This document shows, one piece after another, positions 22,135-34,238 of a stretch of 64,000 nt of DNA. The stretch's first letter is position 1. Each line of letters begins with the position of its first letter. Source of the stretch: Macadamia tetraphylla (lineage: Eukaryota > Streptophyta > Magnoliopsida > Proteales > Proteaceae). Location of the stretch: the NCBI GenBank assembly GCA_022985045.1, contig CM040972.1:24157683-24221682 (forward strand), read 5' to 3'. The notes under the pieces were generated by a model that saw only the letters and a program-made list of their open reading frames with translations, was not told the DNA's origin and did not search any database. The translations under genes and the position numbers were made by a program.

Positions 22135-22433
22135 TCCCCCCCTCACTCACTTCTCATTTCAGATTGTTTGAGTTGGGAACGAGTTTTGAGTGAGTTCTTG
22201 GGGTTTTGAGATTTCTTGAGATTCTTCAAAATCGTTCGAAGATCTTCGAAGTTCTTCAAATTTCTTAGAAGTTCATCGTTTCTTCGAAGTTCTTCATCAC
22301 ATCTTTGAAGATCATCATTTCTTCGAAGATCTTTGAAGTTCTTGAGAGGAAGCCTTTTGGTAATTTGAAATCTTTTTGGGCTTTTCTACAATTTCTGAAA
22401 TTTCTTGGGTTTTTCCATAATTTTGAGATCTTA

Positions 22434-23153
22434 TGCCGGACAGATCGAGGAAGAGAACCTGCAGGAAGCATGCACTGGCAGGCATGGCAGGTCGTGACCC
22501 CTCGACTGAGGGGGGTGAGGATACGGCCTTCTGGTATACTGGATAGATGCTTCAAGGGAACCGAGGGCACATTTGTAATTCTGTGTGGGGCACATGGGTA
22601 AGTCCTTGCTCTTCCTTTGTTTATTATCTTTGAAAAACCATTCATTTATTATTATTACTAATTTTTTTATTGTTTGTTGTTTTTATTTTTTATTCTATTA
22701 TTTAGGTGCCAACAGGGACGAGCCTCCGACATTGCTGAGGTATGACCATCTTAACACTATCCGAGAATGGTATAACCTACCTATGTCGCTTGGCTCTACC
22801 AGAGACCAAGAAATTGGACCCTGAGTTGATGAAAGGGCTCATCGAGCGATGGTGGCCCAATACGTATTCATTTCATCCCTGTGGGCGAGATTACTGTCAC
22901 CCCGTTCTGCTTTTATGCCTTGACAAGCATTCCTTTTGGGAGCAGGCCTTTGATTCTGCGCGACATGGAGGTAGATGACTTTCTTAGTTTGATAGGGTTT
23001 CCCATCTCTGTGAACCAGAGATCCATCACATTGGGTGAGATTGCAGACCGTTGGTGGAGGCTCTCTCAAGGGGGATTGAACCCTGTTATGACCATCCAGT
23101 TGGTCCGTTCCTTTTTTCTATTTGCTGTGGTGCAGTGTCTTTTTAGTATTCTT
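22434..23153 (+). pseudogene. Antisense PMD-type gene of Tat-B, exons 1-2 (5' part)
   Basis: The gene runs opposite to Tat-B. Exon 1 (22434-22597) starts MPDRSRKRTCRK and ends at TGG|GTAAGT; intron 1 is 22598-22705 (TTTAG). Exon 2 has GLIERWWPNTYSFH, then, after a frameshift near 22870, VGEITVTPFCFYALTSIPFG and ISVNQRSITLGEI. This resembles the plant mobile domain (aminotransferase-like PMD, PF10536), typically E-RW-P-T-F-P-GE-T followed by a Leu-rich helix. Tat-C has the same exons at 60703-59830. Chromo-B cuts exon 2 at about 23153, and exons 2-7 resume at 37207. PMD proteins occur in host silencing factors of the MAIN/MAIL1 type and in mobile elements. A stop after WYTG and the frameshift make this copy inactive. 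Confidence 0.7.
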
Positions 23154-23859
23154 TGGGGCCCCGTTCACATAGAACCAGACCAGTGACCGGGTTCCCTTTG
23201 GGTAACCCAAAACCACCAGGATCATCTGATACAATAACCACAGCACAACAAGCCACACGTAACACATAAATATAATAATGTAATTTAGTGGAAGACTTGT
23301 CATATGTGTATACCTGTAATTTCCCCACTTACTCTTGATACCCAAATTTTTATACATAGTATATTTATATGTGGGCCCATAGGCATGATATTTACAAAAG
23401 AAATAACAATTTAATTATCGAGAGCACAAAAAGAGGAATATACCAAAAGAATAAAAAAGAAAAACGGTGTTTGGTGATAACTACAGTTGTCCTGCAACAC
23501 AACTCTCGCACGGGCATCCGACTTCATGATCAAATCCTTTTAGGACCCACCAATCCCCCACTGAAGGTTTGTCAGTGGACCCTGGCACCTGTTCCTCTAT
23601 CAGAAAACCTGCAAAATCATCTAAAAAGTTGTGTACACGAGAGGTGAGCTTACTAGCTCAGTAAATAGAAAGAAAGACTCACACAAGCAATTGCAATTCA
23701 AATGATATTATATGCATGAGATTCATTTTAGTCCTATCCACCCAAGCAACATTACAACCACAGTGCATGTATGCCTCGGCTTCGAGATGCGTTCTCCATC
23801 CCACGATTCACCCATAGGATTGTCAGAGAAGGCCAGTAGTGAGCACTTGAAAAAGGAAA

Positions 23860-23978
23860 TCATGCCTGAACCACAACAGCAAAGTAAATCATGGTTGAAC
23901 CACAATAGAAAAGTAAATCGTGGCCGAACCACAACAGAAAAATAAATCGTAGCCAAACCATGGCAGAAAATAAATGCA
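23860..23978 (-). repeat. About 28-bp tandem repeat in the Chromo-B 3' LTR
   Basis: About four copies of a unit with GAACCACAACAGAAAAGTAAATC. The 5' LTR has a matching array at 34960-35060 and Chromo-D a degenerate one at 63140-63215. Confidence 0.75.
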
Positions 23979-25563
23979 GTATGATTGGCCCTCTAATTGT
24001 ATCACCAAGGTTTTCAACTATCCTAATGATTAGCCAGGCGTACTTCTAACCACCACGGTGGTCCACAACTGATGCTTCACCAGAATGATAACCCAATAAA
24101 CCCCTGTTGGGAAGGGTCGTTGCACGAGGGAATGTCAGACCCTAACCACATGCTCCTATATGAGATAGACTGCATAGTACTTTCGTGTCCCATTCCATAG
24201 TGCCCCAATGTATTCATTTCCAAGCCGACTAAGGCATCTAGTCTAGCAACATATCACATGCTCAACTAACCATCATCATCCAATAAATGAATAATACATA
24301 CTCATAATTCAAAGCAAGAAACAAATATTGGAATTCACGATACAACATAACAATTCATAAATGCATCCTATGGTAGACAAGCAGATGCATGAAGATGGCA
24401 TTCATAGATGGCATGATGATAAACATATACAAGATGAGGATGATGCAATAAACATTCCCAAAATTAATATCAATGTCCTCTCCCCACTTACCTATTCTCG
24501 TACAAGAATATGCACACACGGTATGGGTAAGATCCAGCATGTTAAGACGAATGTCTTGAAACCTAACACAGATAAGAAACTTAGAATACATCCATTTTGA
24601 AATTATAAAAAGACATAAGATATGGTCACGATGCGTTTAATAACGTGTAAAAGGCTGTCGGTGTGCTTGAGTTCAAGCGGAGCTCATTTGGACTACAAGT
24701 GGCTCATACAGGTGGGTAGGAGAACCCACCTGTGCAAACTGCCCAGGCAGACAACATTCAGGCACACATTGGTGGGTGCTACTGACGGGTCTGGTACTCA
24801 CCAGTTCTACCCACTGGTAGGACCCCAGGGCTAAACCAGAACCGATGGGTGCTATCGACGGGACTTGGTACCCGTTGGTAGGACCCCAAAGCCCAGGCAA
24901 GACCAGTGAGTTATACTGATAGGTCCTAGACCTGTCGGTCTTACCCGCCTGTAGGCTTAGAAGCCCAGGTAAGACTGGGGGGTCACATTGGTGGGTTTGA
25001 CTACCCGTTGGTGCTACCCACCAATGTTCAGCGGGTTCTATTGTACTTCTTCTCTTCTTCATTCCACCTCTTGGGAATCTAAGGGGGTTGTTCCAACCTC
25101 ATTTCTCACACATTTTAGGCTTCATCCACATGATTATACCATAGATCTAAGTTCAATCAAGGTTTTTGGGAACAAAATCGTACCTTAGCTCAAGAAACCC
25201 TAAAAACTTAGGATCCTCTTTCCCAACTCAAAATGTCACCAAAATACTTTCAAATCTTGGTTTCTTTCCTTAACCCTTCAAAGAAATCACATAAGGTTTC
25301 TATTAACCTTTTCATTTGACCACACACAAGAGGGGTTCATCATATTCCAAGGTTTTATGCCAATTTTTACCTTAATACGCTGATCTCAAGGTGCCGATCA
25401 CTATTCCGATGACGAAGAGGCAAGATACGGCCTCGAAAATCAACAGGGAACACTCCTTCCCTCTTCCTTCTCTTCTCTTTCCTCTTTTCTCCCTCTTCTT
25501 TACTCCTATCATCGAACTCTTGCTGAAATCATAAATGGGAGAGAGAGAGATAGAAGTAAGTGG

Positions 25564-25572
25564 CTATTTATA
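25564..25572 (-). promoter_or_regulatory. TATA box, Chromo-B 3' LTR
   Basis: TATAAATAG on the minus strand, followed in transcription direction by a GA-rich tract as in the Chromo-A LTR. Confidence 0.5.
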
Positions 25573-26141
25573 CATTGGTTATAAATATCTACTAAGGTCT
25601 GTTTGGTTTTGTTCTTCTATGGTCCAAAACACATTAAATCGCGATACCGAGCAAAATAGTTGGCATTATCGGGCACATGTGATTTCATGACAATGGGGAA
25701 CCCGAAATACGCGTGCTCACCCAAGTTAGGCTTGCTGGGACATTTGATTCCCCAATAGGTGGGTCACACTGGGGGATTCATACCCACCAGTGACCACCCA
25801 CCAGTTGACCAGAACGCTAATCTTGCTGTACTTTGGTGGAAAATGGGTTCTTAACATGTATCTCGCCCCCGCCACTTGTCGTGGGCCAAGTTCTTATAAT
25901 CCAATATGTTATTATACCTTCCCTACTCGTATATAGCCTTATAATATGTGCAAGGGCACAGCTTAGGCGTGTGAATCACATTGGGTAGTTGTTCAATCTT
26001 GTCCAACCACCCTGCATTTGACGTCACCCTTGCTATCATACACCATAGGGTACCCGCATCAACCCTTGTCGGTTCGAACCCTGCATGACCAAAATCGAAC
26101 CAACCGGTCAATAAACCAGGTTTAGGGAGCAGTGCTTTACA

Positions 26142-26160
26142 TTTACCCCCCTCTTTTTAA
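26142..26160 (-). other. Polypurine tract of Chromo-B
   Basis: TTAAAAAGAGGGGGGTAAA on the minus strand directly precedes the 3' LTR. Confidence 0.85.
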
Positions 26161-26164
26161 AAAT

Positions 26165-27610
26165 TTCATCCTCGAAATTGAAGTTACTTGGTAGCCTAAA
26201 AGGGTGAGGGTATTTAGCCTGGATTTCATCTTCTTTCTCCCATGATGCCCCCTCAAGTGAGTGGTTAGCCCATCGCACCTTTGCAAAAGCATGGATCAGT
26301 TACAAAGGGTCTTTATCTCCTGATCCAAGATTTCAGCAGGCTGTTCTTTGTAAGTCATATCAGCCTCCAAGTACTCTGGTTCCATAGCTAGCACATCCGA
26401 TGGATCATAGAAAAACCGCTTCAACATTAAAACGTGGAATACATTTTAAACATTGCTGAATGAAGGCGGAAGGGCCAACATATACGCTACTGAGCCGATC
26501 CATTTTAAGATCTCAAACGGGCCAATATATCTTGGACTCAACTTGCCCTTCCTATGGAACCTATGTAAACTCTTGGTAGGAGAGATTTTAAGAAATACCT
26601 TCTCCCCCACTTGGAATTCAATGTCTTTTCTGCAGTTGTCCGCATAGCTCTTTTGACATGATTGGGCTGCCCTAATCTTCTCTTATATGACGTCAACCTT
26701 ATCACACATCATCTGTATCATTTTTGGCCCAAGCATTCGGCGTTCTCCCACATCATCCTAATATAAGGGAGTTCTGCACCTTCTACAATACAATGCCTCA
26801 TATGGAGCTACTCCAATGGTGGCTTGATAACTATTATTATAGGCGAACTCCATAGGAGGTATATTTTCCTATCAACTACCACTCATTTCCATTGTACAAG
26901 CCCTGAGCATATCTTTTAGTATTTGTATAGTTTGTTCCAACAACCCATCAGTCTGCGGATGGAAAGCCATACTTAGGTTCACCTGTGTTTCCACGGCATA
27001 CTGGAGGCTCTTCCAGAATTTAGATGTGAACCTTGGGTCTCTATTTGATACAATACTCACTGGTACCCCATGCAAGTGAACTACATTATCCATGTAAAGT
27101 TATGCCAATTTGTCCATGGAATAGGTAGTCTTGATTAGAATGAAATGGGTAGTCTTGGTAAGTCTGTCAACTATCACTCAGATTGCATCCATCCCCTTGG
27201 GGGTATGAGGTAACCTAGTGACGAAGTCCATGGTAACCCTATCCCACTTCCACATCAGTACCGGAAGTGGCTGAAGAGTGCCATAAGGTCAATGCCACTC
27301 CACCTTGACCTTTTGACACATGAGACACTATGCCACATATAGGGCTACAGTAATCTTCATCCCTGGACACCAGTAACTTTACTTGAGATCGTTGTACATC
27401 TTGGTGCTTCCAGGATGAAGTGTGTACTCTGAGCTATGTACTTCCTTTACTATTTTGTCCTGTATCCCCAAGTCATTGGGCACACACAATCTGCTTCGAA
27501 ACAATAGTGCTCCACCATTGGCTATTGTGAAATCAGGATCATCCACATTTTCTCTTGGATCTTAATTCTGATTTTTTGCAACTCAGGATCCAAGGGTTGC
27601 TTCATAATCA
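26165..27610 (-). pseudogene. Chromo-B integrase with chromodomain-like tail
   Basis: The region around 27093-26872 holds VHLHGVPVSIVSNRDPRF and FHPQTDGLLEQTIQ. The second catalytic Asp (usual SDRDPRF) is Asn here, while the Glu is kept. The C-terminal part has VFHVLMLKRF (about 26440), then EYLEADMTYKEQPAEILD, then KVRWANHSLEGASWEKED and YPHPF (about 26290-26190). The last blocks match the chromodomain of Tekay/Del elements, thought to guide integration to heterochromatin. A stop after KTLCN and frameshifts near 26320, 26700 and 27100 break the frame. Confidence 0.85.
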
Positions 27611-27629
27611 CCTCTTGCCTGATAGATGG

Positions 27630-28262
27630 TTATAGTTGTAGGGCTGCCAGAGATAGAGTTATCTGCTCAATATTATTTGGCTGATGTTCGAGCTCTAAGG
27701 TCGATCCCTCGTATAAAAGGACTTCATCCATCAATGTTGCTTCTTGCATGAGTTGTAGGATGGTGGCCAAGCAAGCAAGTGATACAATCTGAGCTTTCCA
27801 ACTTAATGCATCTACCACCACATTAGCCTTACCCGGATGGTACTGGATGTCATAGTCATAGTCTTTCATAAGCTCCAGCCATCTCCTTTGCCTCATGTTC
27901 ATATCCCTTTGGGTGAAGAAGTACTTGAGATTTTATGATCATTGAATATCTCGCACTTCTCCCCGTACAAATAATGGCGCCAGATCTTCAACGCAAATAT
28001 AACTGTCACCAACTCCAAATCATGAGTAGGGTAGTTCTTATCATACTCCTTCAATTACCTAGATGCATATGCCACTACCTTACCATGTTGCATAAGAACG
28101 TAACCCAATTCTGGAAGCATCAGTGTAGACCGTCATACCACTTGTGCCTTCTAGAATTGTCAATACTGGGGCTGACACCAATTGGCTCTTCAACTCTTGG
28201 AAACTGTTTTTACACTCCTTAGACCTTTTAAACTTCATGCCTTTTTTGGTCAAATTGGTCAT
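27630..28262 (-). pseudogene. Chromo-B RNase H
   Basis: Segment 28262-28080 reads SFQELKSQLVSAPVLT and GMTVYTDASRIGL, with the catalytic Asp in YTDAS. Segment 27902-27630 ends the domain with RWLELMKDYDYDIQYHPGK and ANVVVDALS. The usual VADALSR is altered to VVDALSW. Frameshifts at about 28085 and 27925 separate the parts. Confidence 0.88.
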
Positions 28263-28274
28263 TGGAGAGGTGAT

Positions 28275-29297
28275 TCAAGAGAAATTCTTGATGAAGCGCC
28301 GGTAGTAGCCTATTAATCCCAAGAAACTTCTAATCTCTATACCATTCTTAGGTGCTTCCCACTCCACTATTGATTTTACTTTTCCCGGGTCAACTTCGAT
28401 TCCATTCTTAGACACAATGTGCCCTAGGAATCCAATTTTCTTGAGCCAAAGCTCACACTTGCTGAATTTTGCATTTAGTTGTTGCTCTCTTAGCCTTTGG
28501 AGTACCATTTTCAAGTGTAGTGCATGCTCCTCTTCAGTCTTCGAGTAGATCAAAATGTCATCGATAAAAATGATGACCCACTTGTTGAGGACATCATGAA
28601 ATACTCAGTTCATCAGATCCATGAAAGCTGCTGGTGCATTGGTTAACCCAAAAGACAACACTAGGAATTCATAGTGGCCATACCCAATTCTAAAGGCCAT
28701 CTTGGGTATGTCTCTGTTCTTTATTTTGAGCTGATAATAGCTAGATCTGAGATCAATCTTTGAGAACACTTTAGCACCTTGCAGTTGATCAAAGAGGTCA
28801 TCTATGCGTGACAATGGATACCGATTATTGATGGTTAATTTGTTCAATTCCTGTTAATCAATGCACATACGCAAACTTCCATCCTTCTTTTTGATAAACA
28901 GAACTAGAGCACCCCAAGGAGAAATACTCGGGTGTATAAATCCCTCCTCCAACAAATCCTACAACTGAGTCCGCAACTCCTTAAATTCAGGTGGTGCTAT
29001 TTTGTATGGAGCCTTAAACATTGGGGCTGCTCCAGGAACAAAATCAATAGCAAAGTCTAACTCTCTATTTGGCGGTAGCTGGGATAGATCATCTGGGAAG
29101 ACATTGGGAAACTCCCTAACTATCTTTAATTCCTTTAACGGTGTGACCTTTGCTTCCACATCTTGTACTGAAGTTAGGTAGCCCTGATATCCATCTTTCA
29201 GTAATTTCACAGCCTGTAAGGCAGAGATGAGAACCTCTCTAGGTTGTTTTGCCTTATTTGCTTGATACACCAGCTCCTCACCTTCATCACTCACCAC
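28275..29297 (-). pseudogene. Chromo-B reverse transcriptase
   Basis: Segment 29297-28959 holds the lead-in (NRELDFAIDFVPGAAP) and the start of RT (YKIAPPEFKELRTQL). Segment 28847-28605 has RYPLSRIDDLFDQLQGAKVF, the catalytic SKIDLRS and PAAFMDLMN. A TGA at 28602-28604 stands where these elements have Arg. After it comes FIDDILIYSK with both active-site Asp residues, then FLGHIVSKNGIEVDPGKV and FLGLIGYYRRFIKNFS at 28275. Apart from that stop and a stop between the first two segments, the domain is well preserved. Confidence 0.92.
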
Positions 29298-29375
29298 TTT
29301 AATTTATTTCTCGGCACACATCACATTCATTCGGTGAGTTGACAACCAGTCCATGCCCAATATGAGATCAAAATT

Positions 29376-29696
29376 CTACATGTTGAATTTGATAAGCTGG
29401 GCATCCAGCTTCTTCCCACCTATTTCAACGGAACATGATCTATATACCTCATTCAATTGTGCTACTTTTCCTGTAGGCATACTAACAATCAACTTACCCT
29501 CTAGTGCCCTGGGTGTCATATCAATCTTTCTAGCAAATCTTTTAGATATAAAAGAATGTGATACTCTAGAATCTAATAACACATAAGCTGGTATACCCGA
29601 GATAGATAAGATACCTGCTACAGCATCGGGGCTTGCTTCAACCTCCTTGGCTGACAATGCATACATTCTCCCTTGAGGTGGACCCCCTTGAGTCAA
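29376..29696 (-). pseudogene. Chromo-B aspartic protease
   Basis: The 106-residue open segment contains AYVLLDSRVSHSFISKRFA. The expected active site is LLDSGATHSFIS; the catalytic Asp is kept but the following Gly is Arg, which should abolish activity. The flap/LLD equivalent continues past the TAG at 29376 as GFDLILGMDWLS-like sequence near 29360. Confidence 0.85.
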
Positions 29697-29723
29697 TACG
29701 GGTCTATGAATAGGAGGCTAGCT

Positions 29724-31115
29724 CTATACAACACCTAGCTTGTATGGGCAATCCTTTATAAAATGCCAAACTGCTTGACAAACATAACATCTATTTTGGG
29801 AGGATTGCACTGGTACTAGTGCTCTCTGAATCTGACCCGGTGCAGTGGAAGGACGAGGCAACCACGGGGCCATAGGCATCGTGCTAGTGTCGGGTGGAAA
29901 GAGTAGTACCCGATCTATCGGCCGATCAGGGCATATAACCCAATGATCTCTATGGCTGCTTGTATGATGGACCATAGTTATATGGCCCATGGAAACTCTC
30001 ACTTCGGGTTGTCCGAGTCTGCATAGGGGTTGGACCTATTCCAGAGTCTGGGTGTGGTGGAAGACTCTCCCTTTTGCTTGTCTTCCATAGTCTTTGCCTT
30101 TTGTACAATCTGGGTATAGTCAATTAAATCCAAAGCCCTTAATATTGTACCAATAGAAACCTTTAACCCTTTCAAAAACTTCGTTGCTTTCTCCTCCACT
30201 GTTTTCATGTGTGGAGGGGAAAAATAAAACAAGTCCTCGAATACTACTGGTACTCAAGGACGGACTTTTTTTCCTAAGTCAAGGCCAAGAACTTTGCTTC
30301 CTTCCTATCTTTGAAGCTACTGGGGTAATAATTTGATAAGAACAATTCCTTGAATTGTTCCCACGTCGGTTCTGGGTGGGTTGCCATCAAGATAGTCTTG
30401 GAAGCCTTCCACCATGAATCGGCCTCATTCTTCAACTGTAACATAGCACAGAAGAGTTTTTGGGCTTCTGTACATTCTACCACCTTGAATATTTTGTCCA
30501 TTTCTTGGATCCATCGATCCGACTCTAAAGGATCACTCCCCACCTTGGTGAAATTAGATGGAAAGTGCCTCTTAAAGGATTCCACCACCTTTGCAGTAGT
30601 GGCTACAGGTGGTTAATATGGGGGATAAGCCGGATAGTACGAATACGGCAGTGGCATTATGTATGGAGGAGTGCCAAAAGGTGAGAACTGAGGAGTCACC
30701 ATGGGAGGTGTACCCCCTGGTTGGTCTTGTGGTGGTACTGTAGGAGGTGTACCCCCCTAAGCATTTGCAAGTGGTGCTCGAGGAGATGTACCCCCTAGTT
30801 GAACCCCAGCACTTGGCACAACAGGAGGATCTTGTGGGAAGGGCATAGGGTTCAACTATTGGTGCACAACATTTATAAAGGTTTGTTGCTGCTGGAGTAA
30901 TTGCTGTTGAAATGCTTGTTGCGACTGTTTAATGAGAGTCACAACATCATTTGGAGTAAGGATGGGAGGAGGATCTGGGATTTTATGCATAGGTGCATCC
31001 TCAACTATTTCTTCCCATCTAGGGCCCACCCGGGGTCGAGGCCCCCAAGTATTTGGTGGTCGACGACAGGACAGGGACCATGTGGGGCTCCTCATGTATT
31101 ACTATCATATCTAGT
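29724..31115 (-). pseudogene. Chromo-B gag with CCHC zinc knuckle
   Basis: Segment 31095-30856 is the N-terminal part, with a Gln-rich run QQLLQQQQTF. A Pro/Gly stretch with repeated GGTPP blocks follows (30830-30640). The gag core is in 30588-30274 (FTKVGSDPLESDRWIQEM, then WWKASKTIL and WEQFKELFLSNYYP) and 30232-29999. The nucleocapsid end, 30002-29724, holds CYVCQAVWHFIKDC, a complete CX2CX4HX4C knuckle. Frameshifts near 30600, 30260 and 30000 and single stops break the frame. Confidence 0.88.
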
Positions 31116-31139
31116 GCATACCATGATGCTTTGTACCTG

Positions 31140-31642
31140 AATTGCAGTAAAAATAAGTATTGATTAAGTGCTACATTTATCACACATACGCACAAAATCA
31201 AATGCACATCATGCCTCAGATCACATTATCAGACTACATTCCATCATCATAGCACGCATCCATATTATTATCTTCTATATAAAGATATAATCATCCCACA
31301 CGAGCATGCATGTAAATTTATTGCACAACAACTTATAATTTATGCAAAACTAGGGTCTACTAGGCTTGGGAAACAAATTTCTAATTTTGGGACATTTTGG
31401 CCCAAAAACCCACACCGGCGGGTGGGCTGGGTTTAGGACCCGCTAGTGGCAACCCACTGGTCGGCTCGCGGTTCTAATATGAGGGCAAGAAAGCCCCCAT
31501 TTCAAACATTTCTCATTTTCCTCACTCTCTACTCCTCTTAAGTGCCTTTGAAGCATCATGAGCAAGGTTGGAAAGTTGCAATCAAGCACTCTACACATCT
31601 ACATTTGGATTAAAGTTCTCAACATCAACTTCACAACTTCAA
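31140..31642 (+). promoter_or_regulatory. Presumed promoter and 5' UTR of the plus-strand gene in the Chromo-B leader
   Basis: No ORF. A GC-rich segment with repeated GGGTGGGCTGG/CCCACTGG words (31410-31475) resembles words in the chromovirus LTRs here. A leader-like CT- and CA-rich stretch runs to 31642, where a strong splice donor, CAA|GTAAGTG, occurs. Promoter function is inferred from position only. Confidence 0.35.
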
Positions 31643-32584
31643 GTAAGTGATTTTTCTCATTTATACTTTGAGATTTTGGTTGTTCTTGTTCTATATCCTC
31701 TAAAATTCATTTTTCTTTTGATTCTCTCCAACTAGAATGAATGTAGCATGTGGGTATGTCATTTATCCCATGATTTTCTTCCTTAACCATCACATTTGTC
31801 ATTTCCATGAATTGTTTAACCCTATTCTTCCCTATTTTGCTGTTTTAAGGTTTTCTCATTTTCTCTCTTTTTTTCCTTGCACAATGTATAACCCAAATGA
31901 GTTTGTCAACTCACATTTGGTTGCATAATAGTGGTGAGAATGTCACATTGAATATATGTTTTACTTGTCTCTCTTTGGCATGAATTTTCACTATTCCTAT
32001 GTTAGGGTTCTTGAGAAAATTTGGGGGGGGGGGTTTTCCTTGTTTTGACCTCAATAATGTTAAGATATGTATAATTGTATGAAATTGAACCCTTCTTTAC
32101 ATACTATTGCCGAATTTCCTCAATGCTATGAATATCCGTGGTTTATGCTATTCTCCAAGAAATTTCCCTTTTCTTCCCTTGGAATTCTATCAAATGTCTT
32201 GGATTGATGCTAACTTGGCATTTGCATGAATCTATGCCTTAAGTAAATGCTTTCACTTCTTAGCTTTTATTTGTATAATGCATCAAAGAATCATGACTCC
32301 ATGATGTTCACTTGTCAATGCATTGCATTTGTCAATACATTGCTTTGTCAGCTTGTCATTCATACATGATCACGTCATGACTATGGCATTGCACTATAAG
32401 CATTTTCTCCTTGTGTTTGTCATCCAATGTACATTGTCCTTCACAAAGTACCCATTATGAGTACCATTCACACTAATTTTCCTCCTTATGATCTTATTGC
32501 CTTGATTCTCTTTTATCCCTTACTTTAACCAATTCCTCTTGAAATCTTTATCAGTTTCCCATGTCTTCCTCATGGATTTTGCAG
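31643..32584 (+). other. Predicted 5'-UTR intron (942 bp)
   Basis: Donor GTAAGTGATTTTTC at 31643 and acceptor GGATTTTGCAG ending at 32584, two bases before the ATG at 32586. The interior is T-rich as in plant introns and contains no ORF worth reporting. The prediction rests on consensus sites and context only. Confidence 0.5.
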
Positions 32585-32585
32585 A

Positions 32586-33955
32586 ATGTCTTCATGCAAA
32601 GGCAAGGAGGCTGCCTCTTCATCTCAGAGTGGAAATGCTCCTAGTAGGAAAAGGAGAGGTGCAGTCCCGAGCTCTTCAACACACAGAGCTCAGACAAGGA
32701 GGAGTGCTCCGGTAGACTCGGAAGAGTATGATGAGTACCTGTTCCAGAGCCTTGAGGCTGCAGTTTCTTGGTCCACTTTCTTCAAAAGACCCATGCTCAT
32801 GGAGAAGACCATAGTGGTGGAGGACTTTTCCAGGTACAGATGCTCGAGAAATTTACTGCTTTTGGCTTGTAGGTTATGCTTTAAGTCAACTCCCTCCTGA
32901 ACTTGTCAAGATGTTTTACTGCAATCTAGAGGTTTTGTTTGATGATAGGGTGTATGCCCTTACTAGTAGGGTGAAGGGATGAGATATCCAACTCACTATA
33001 GAGCTACTTGTGGGGATCTAGGGCATCTCCATGGAGGGCAACTAGTATTACTGTCCTCCCAGGGGCAAGGCATTAGGCCCCTTTATGAGCTAGTTTCTTC
33101 AGAACCACATTTATGAGTCTATATGTGGCCATGCAGTTCATCCCGACTCTAAGACAACATTCATTCCGGAGGTCTGGGTCTTTAGCCGCCTGGTTTAGTT
33201 GAACCTGCTTCCCTGAGGCTGTCACCGAAACCAAGTAAACTTCATGGGAGCTTACATGGCATATTGCATCTATATGGCCTTGGGGGATGCTTCTCGCATA
33301 TGCCTTCCCTATGTTATTATGAAGACCATGGAGTATCACACTGCATACCCATCCAACAGTAATTAACCGTACGCCTGATCCCTCACCAAGATATTTGAGT
33401 ACTTCCAGGTGGACCTATAAGGTGAGGAGGGAAAGTCTCCATCAGACAAGTTTTCCTGGGGGATTTTATAGAAGATGGAGTTGTACAGTTTGATGGAAGC
33501 CACTGAGGGGGATGCAGCTCAAGAGGGTAATGATGAGGAGGAGGATGTTGGTTACATACCTGAGGTAGAGGAGGAGGAAGAGGAGTTTGAGGAGGAGGTT
33601 CCTATAGATGTAGCACCACCATCTCTAGGTGGGGCTTTTGATTTCCAGAGCATGTTGGACAGGTTAGTGGCATTGCAAGCCAGTCAGGAGTGAATCCTAA
33701 AGAATAAGAAGAGAGCGCGGCCAACGAGAAGACTCTCTAGGAGACTCAGGAGAGTATGTTAATGGAGCTCGAGGACCTATCTGATGATGTGGACTCAACC
33801 TCCAGGAATACAGTGGTGAGCCTAAAACACCTTTAGGAGGAGGTGGATTTGGTGAACGGCCACTTTGATTACTATGACCGTTGCCTCCATGTTAACTCAA
33901 AGTCCCAAGAGGGGGAGGTCATAGATTTAGACGATGATTGTGTGGTGGACAGCTA
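32586..33955 (+). pseudogene. Putative plant transposon protein-like gene, antisense in the Chromo-B leader
   Basis: The start is MSSCKGKEAASSSQSGN, a Ser-rich basic N-terminus, then DEYLFQSLEAAVSWSTFFKR and KTIVVEDF. After a frameshift near 32845 come LPPELVKMFYCNLEV, YALTSRVKG and IQLTIELLVGI, with stops. Near 33245-33340 a segment reads AYMAYCIYMALGDASRI. The tail (33475-33693) is acidic, EEEEEEFEEEVP. The order of blocks resembles the putative plant transposon protein domain (PF20167), recalled from memory. Such ORFs accompany LTR elements in many plants, and their role is unknown. It runs opposite to Chromo-B. Stops and frameshifts show decay. Confidence 0.6.
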
Positions 33956-34238
33956 GCTTGGAAGTGGTTCTTTATGTGACTGTTGTTTTGGGAAACTCTT
34001 TTCTTTTCTTTTCTATCCTTTTATTATGTAACTCTCCCTTGTCTGCAAACTTTGGTATTCTCATTTTGTGAATGTAGCATAATGAAATTTTTAAGTTTTT
34101 TTTTTTAATTTTTTAAATTTTAAATTTTTTTTTTTTTATGTCATTACAGCTTTTATGTGAAGTCTTTTATGTTTTCCCCATCCCCAATCCTATTATAAAT
34201 TCTACAAGGTTTAATCTTGTAAGTTGTGTGTGATTAGA
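33956..34238. other. Region between the antisense gene and the Chromo-B PBS
   Basis: T- and A-rich, with homopolymer runs near 34085-34140. It could hold the 3' UTR of the plus-strand gene (ATAATGAAAT near 34079). Nothing else supported. Confidence 0.35.

Larger units (their letters stand above)
23154..26141 (-). repeat. 3' LTR of Chromo-B
   Basis: 2988 bp. On the minus strand it starts TGTAAAGCACTGCTCC at 26141. The other end is CGGGGCCCCA, where the related LTRs have GGGTGTGACA or GAGGCGTGACA, so the terminus is damaged and the exact boundary (23154-23160) is uncertain. A TATA box is at 25572-25564. Confidence 0.85.

Noticed and set aside
21638..22150. Asn/Gln/Pro/Ser-repeat open frame of 170 codons on the minus strand.
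   Set aside because: Encoded by short degenerate TTTGAATTTGG-type repeats in the Tat-B 3' UTR; no start context or conservation in Tat-C.
24673..25062. 129-codon open frame on the minus strand in the Chromo-B LTR.
   Set aside because: Low-complexity LTR zone; the corresponding frame in the 5' LTR is broken.
32586..33955. A host gene unrelated to transposons.
   Set aside because: The domain resembles plant transposon-associated proteins, it is full of stops, and it lies between a retroelement's PBS and gag.
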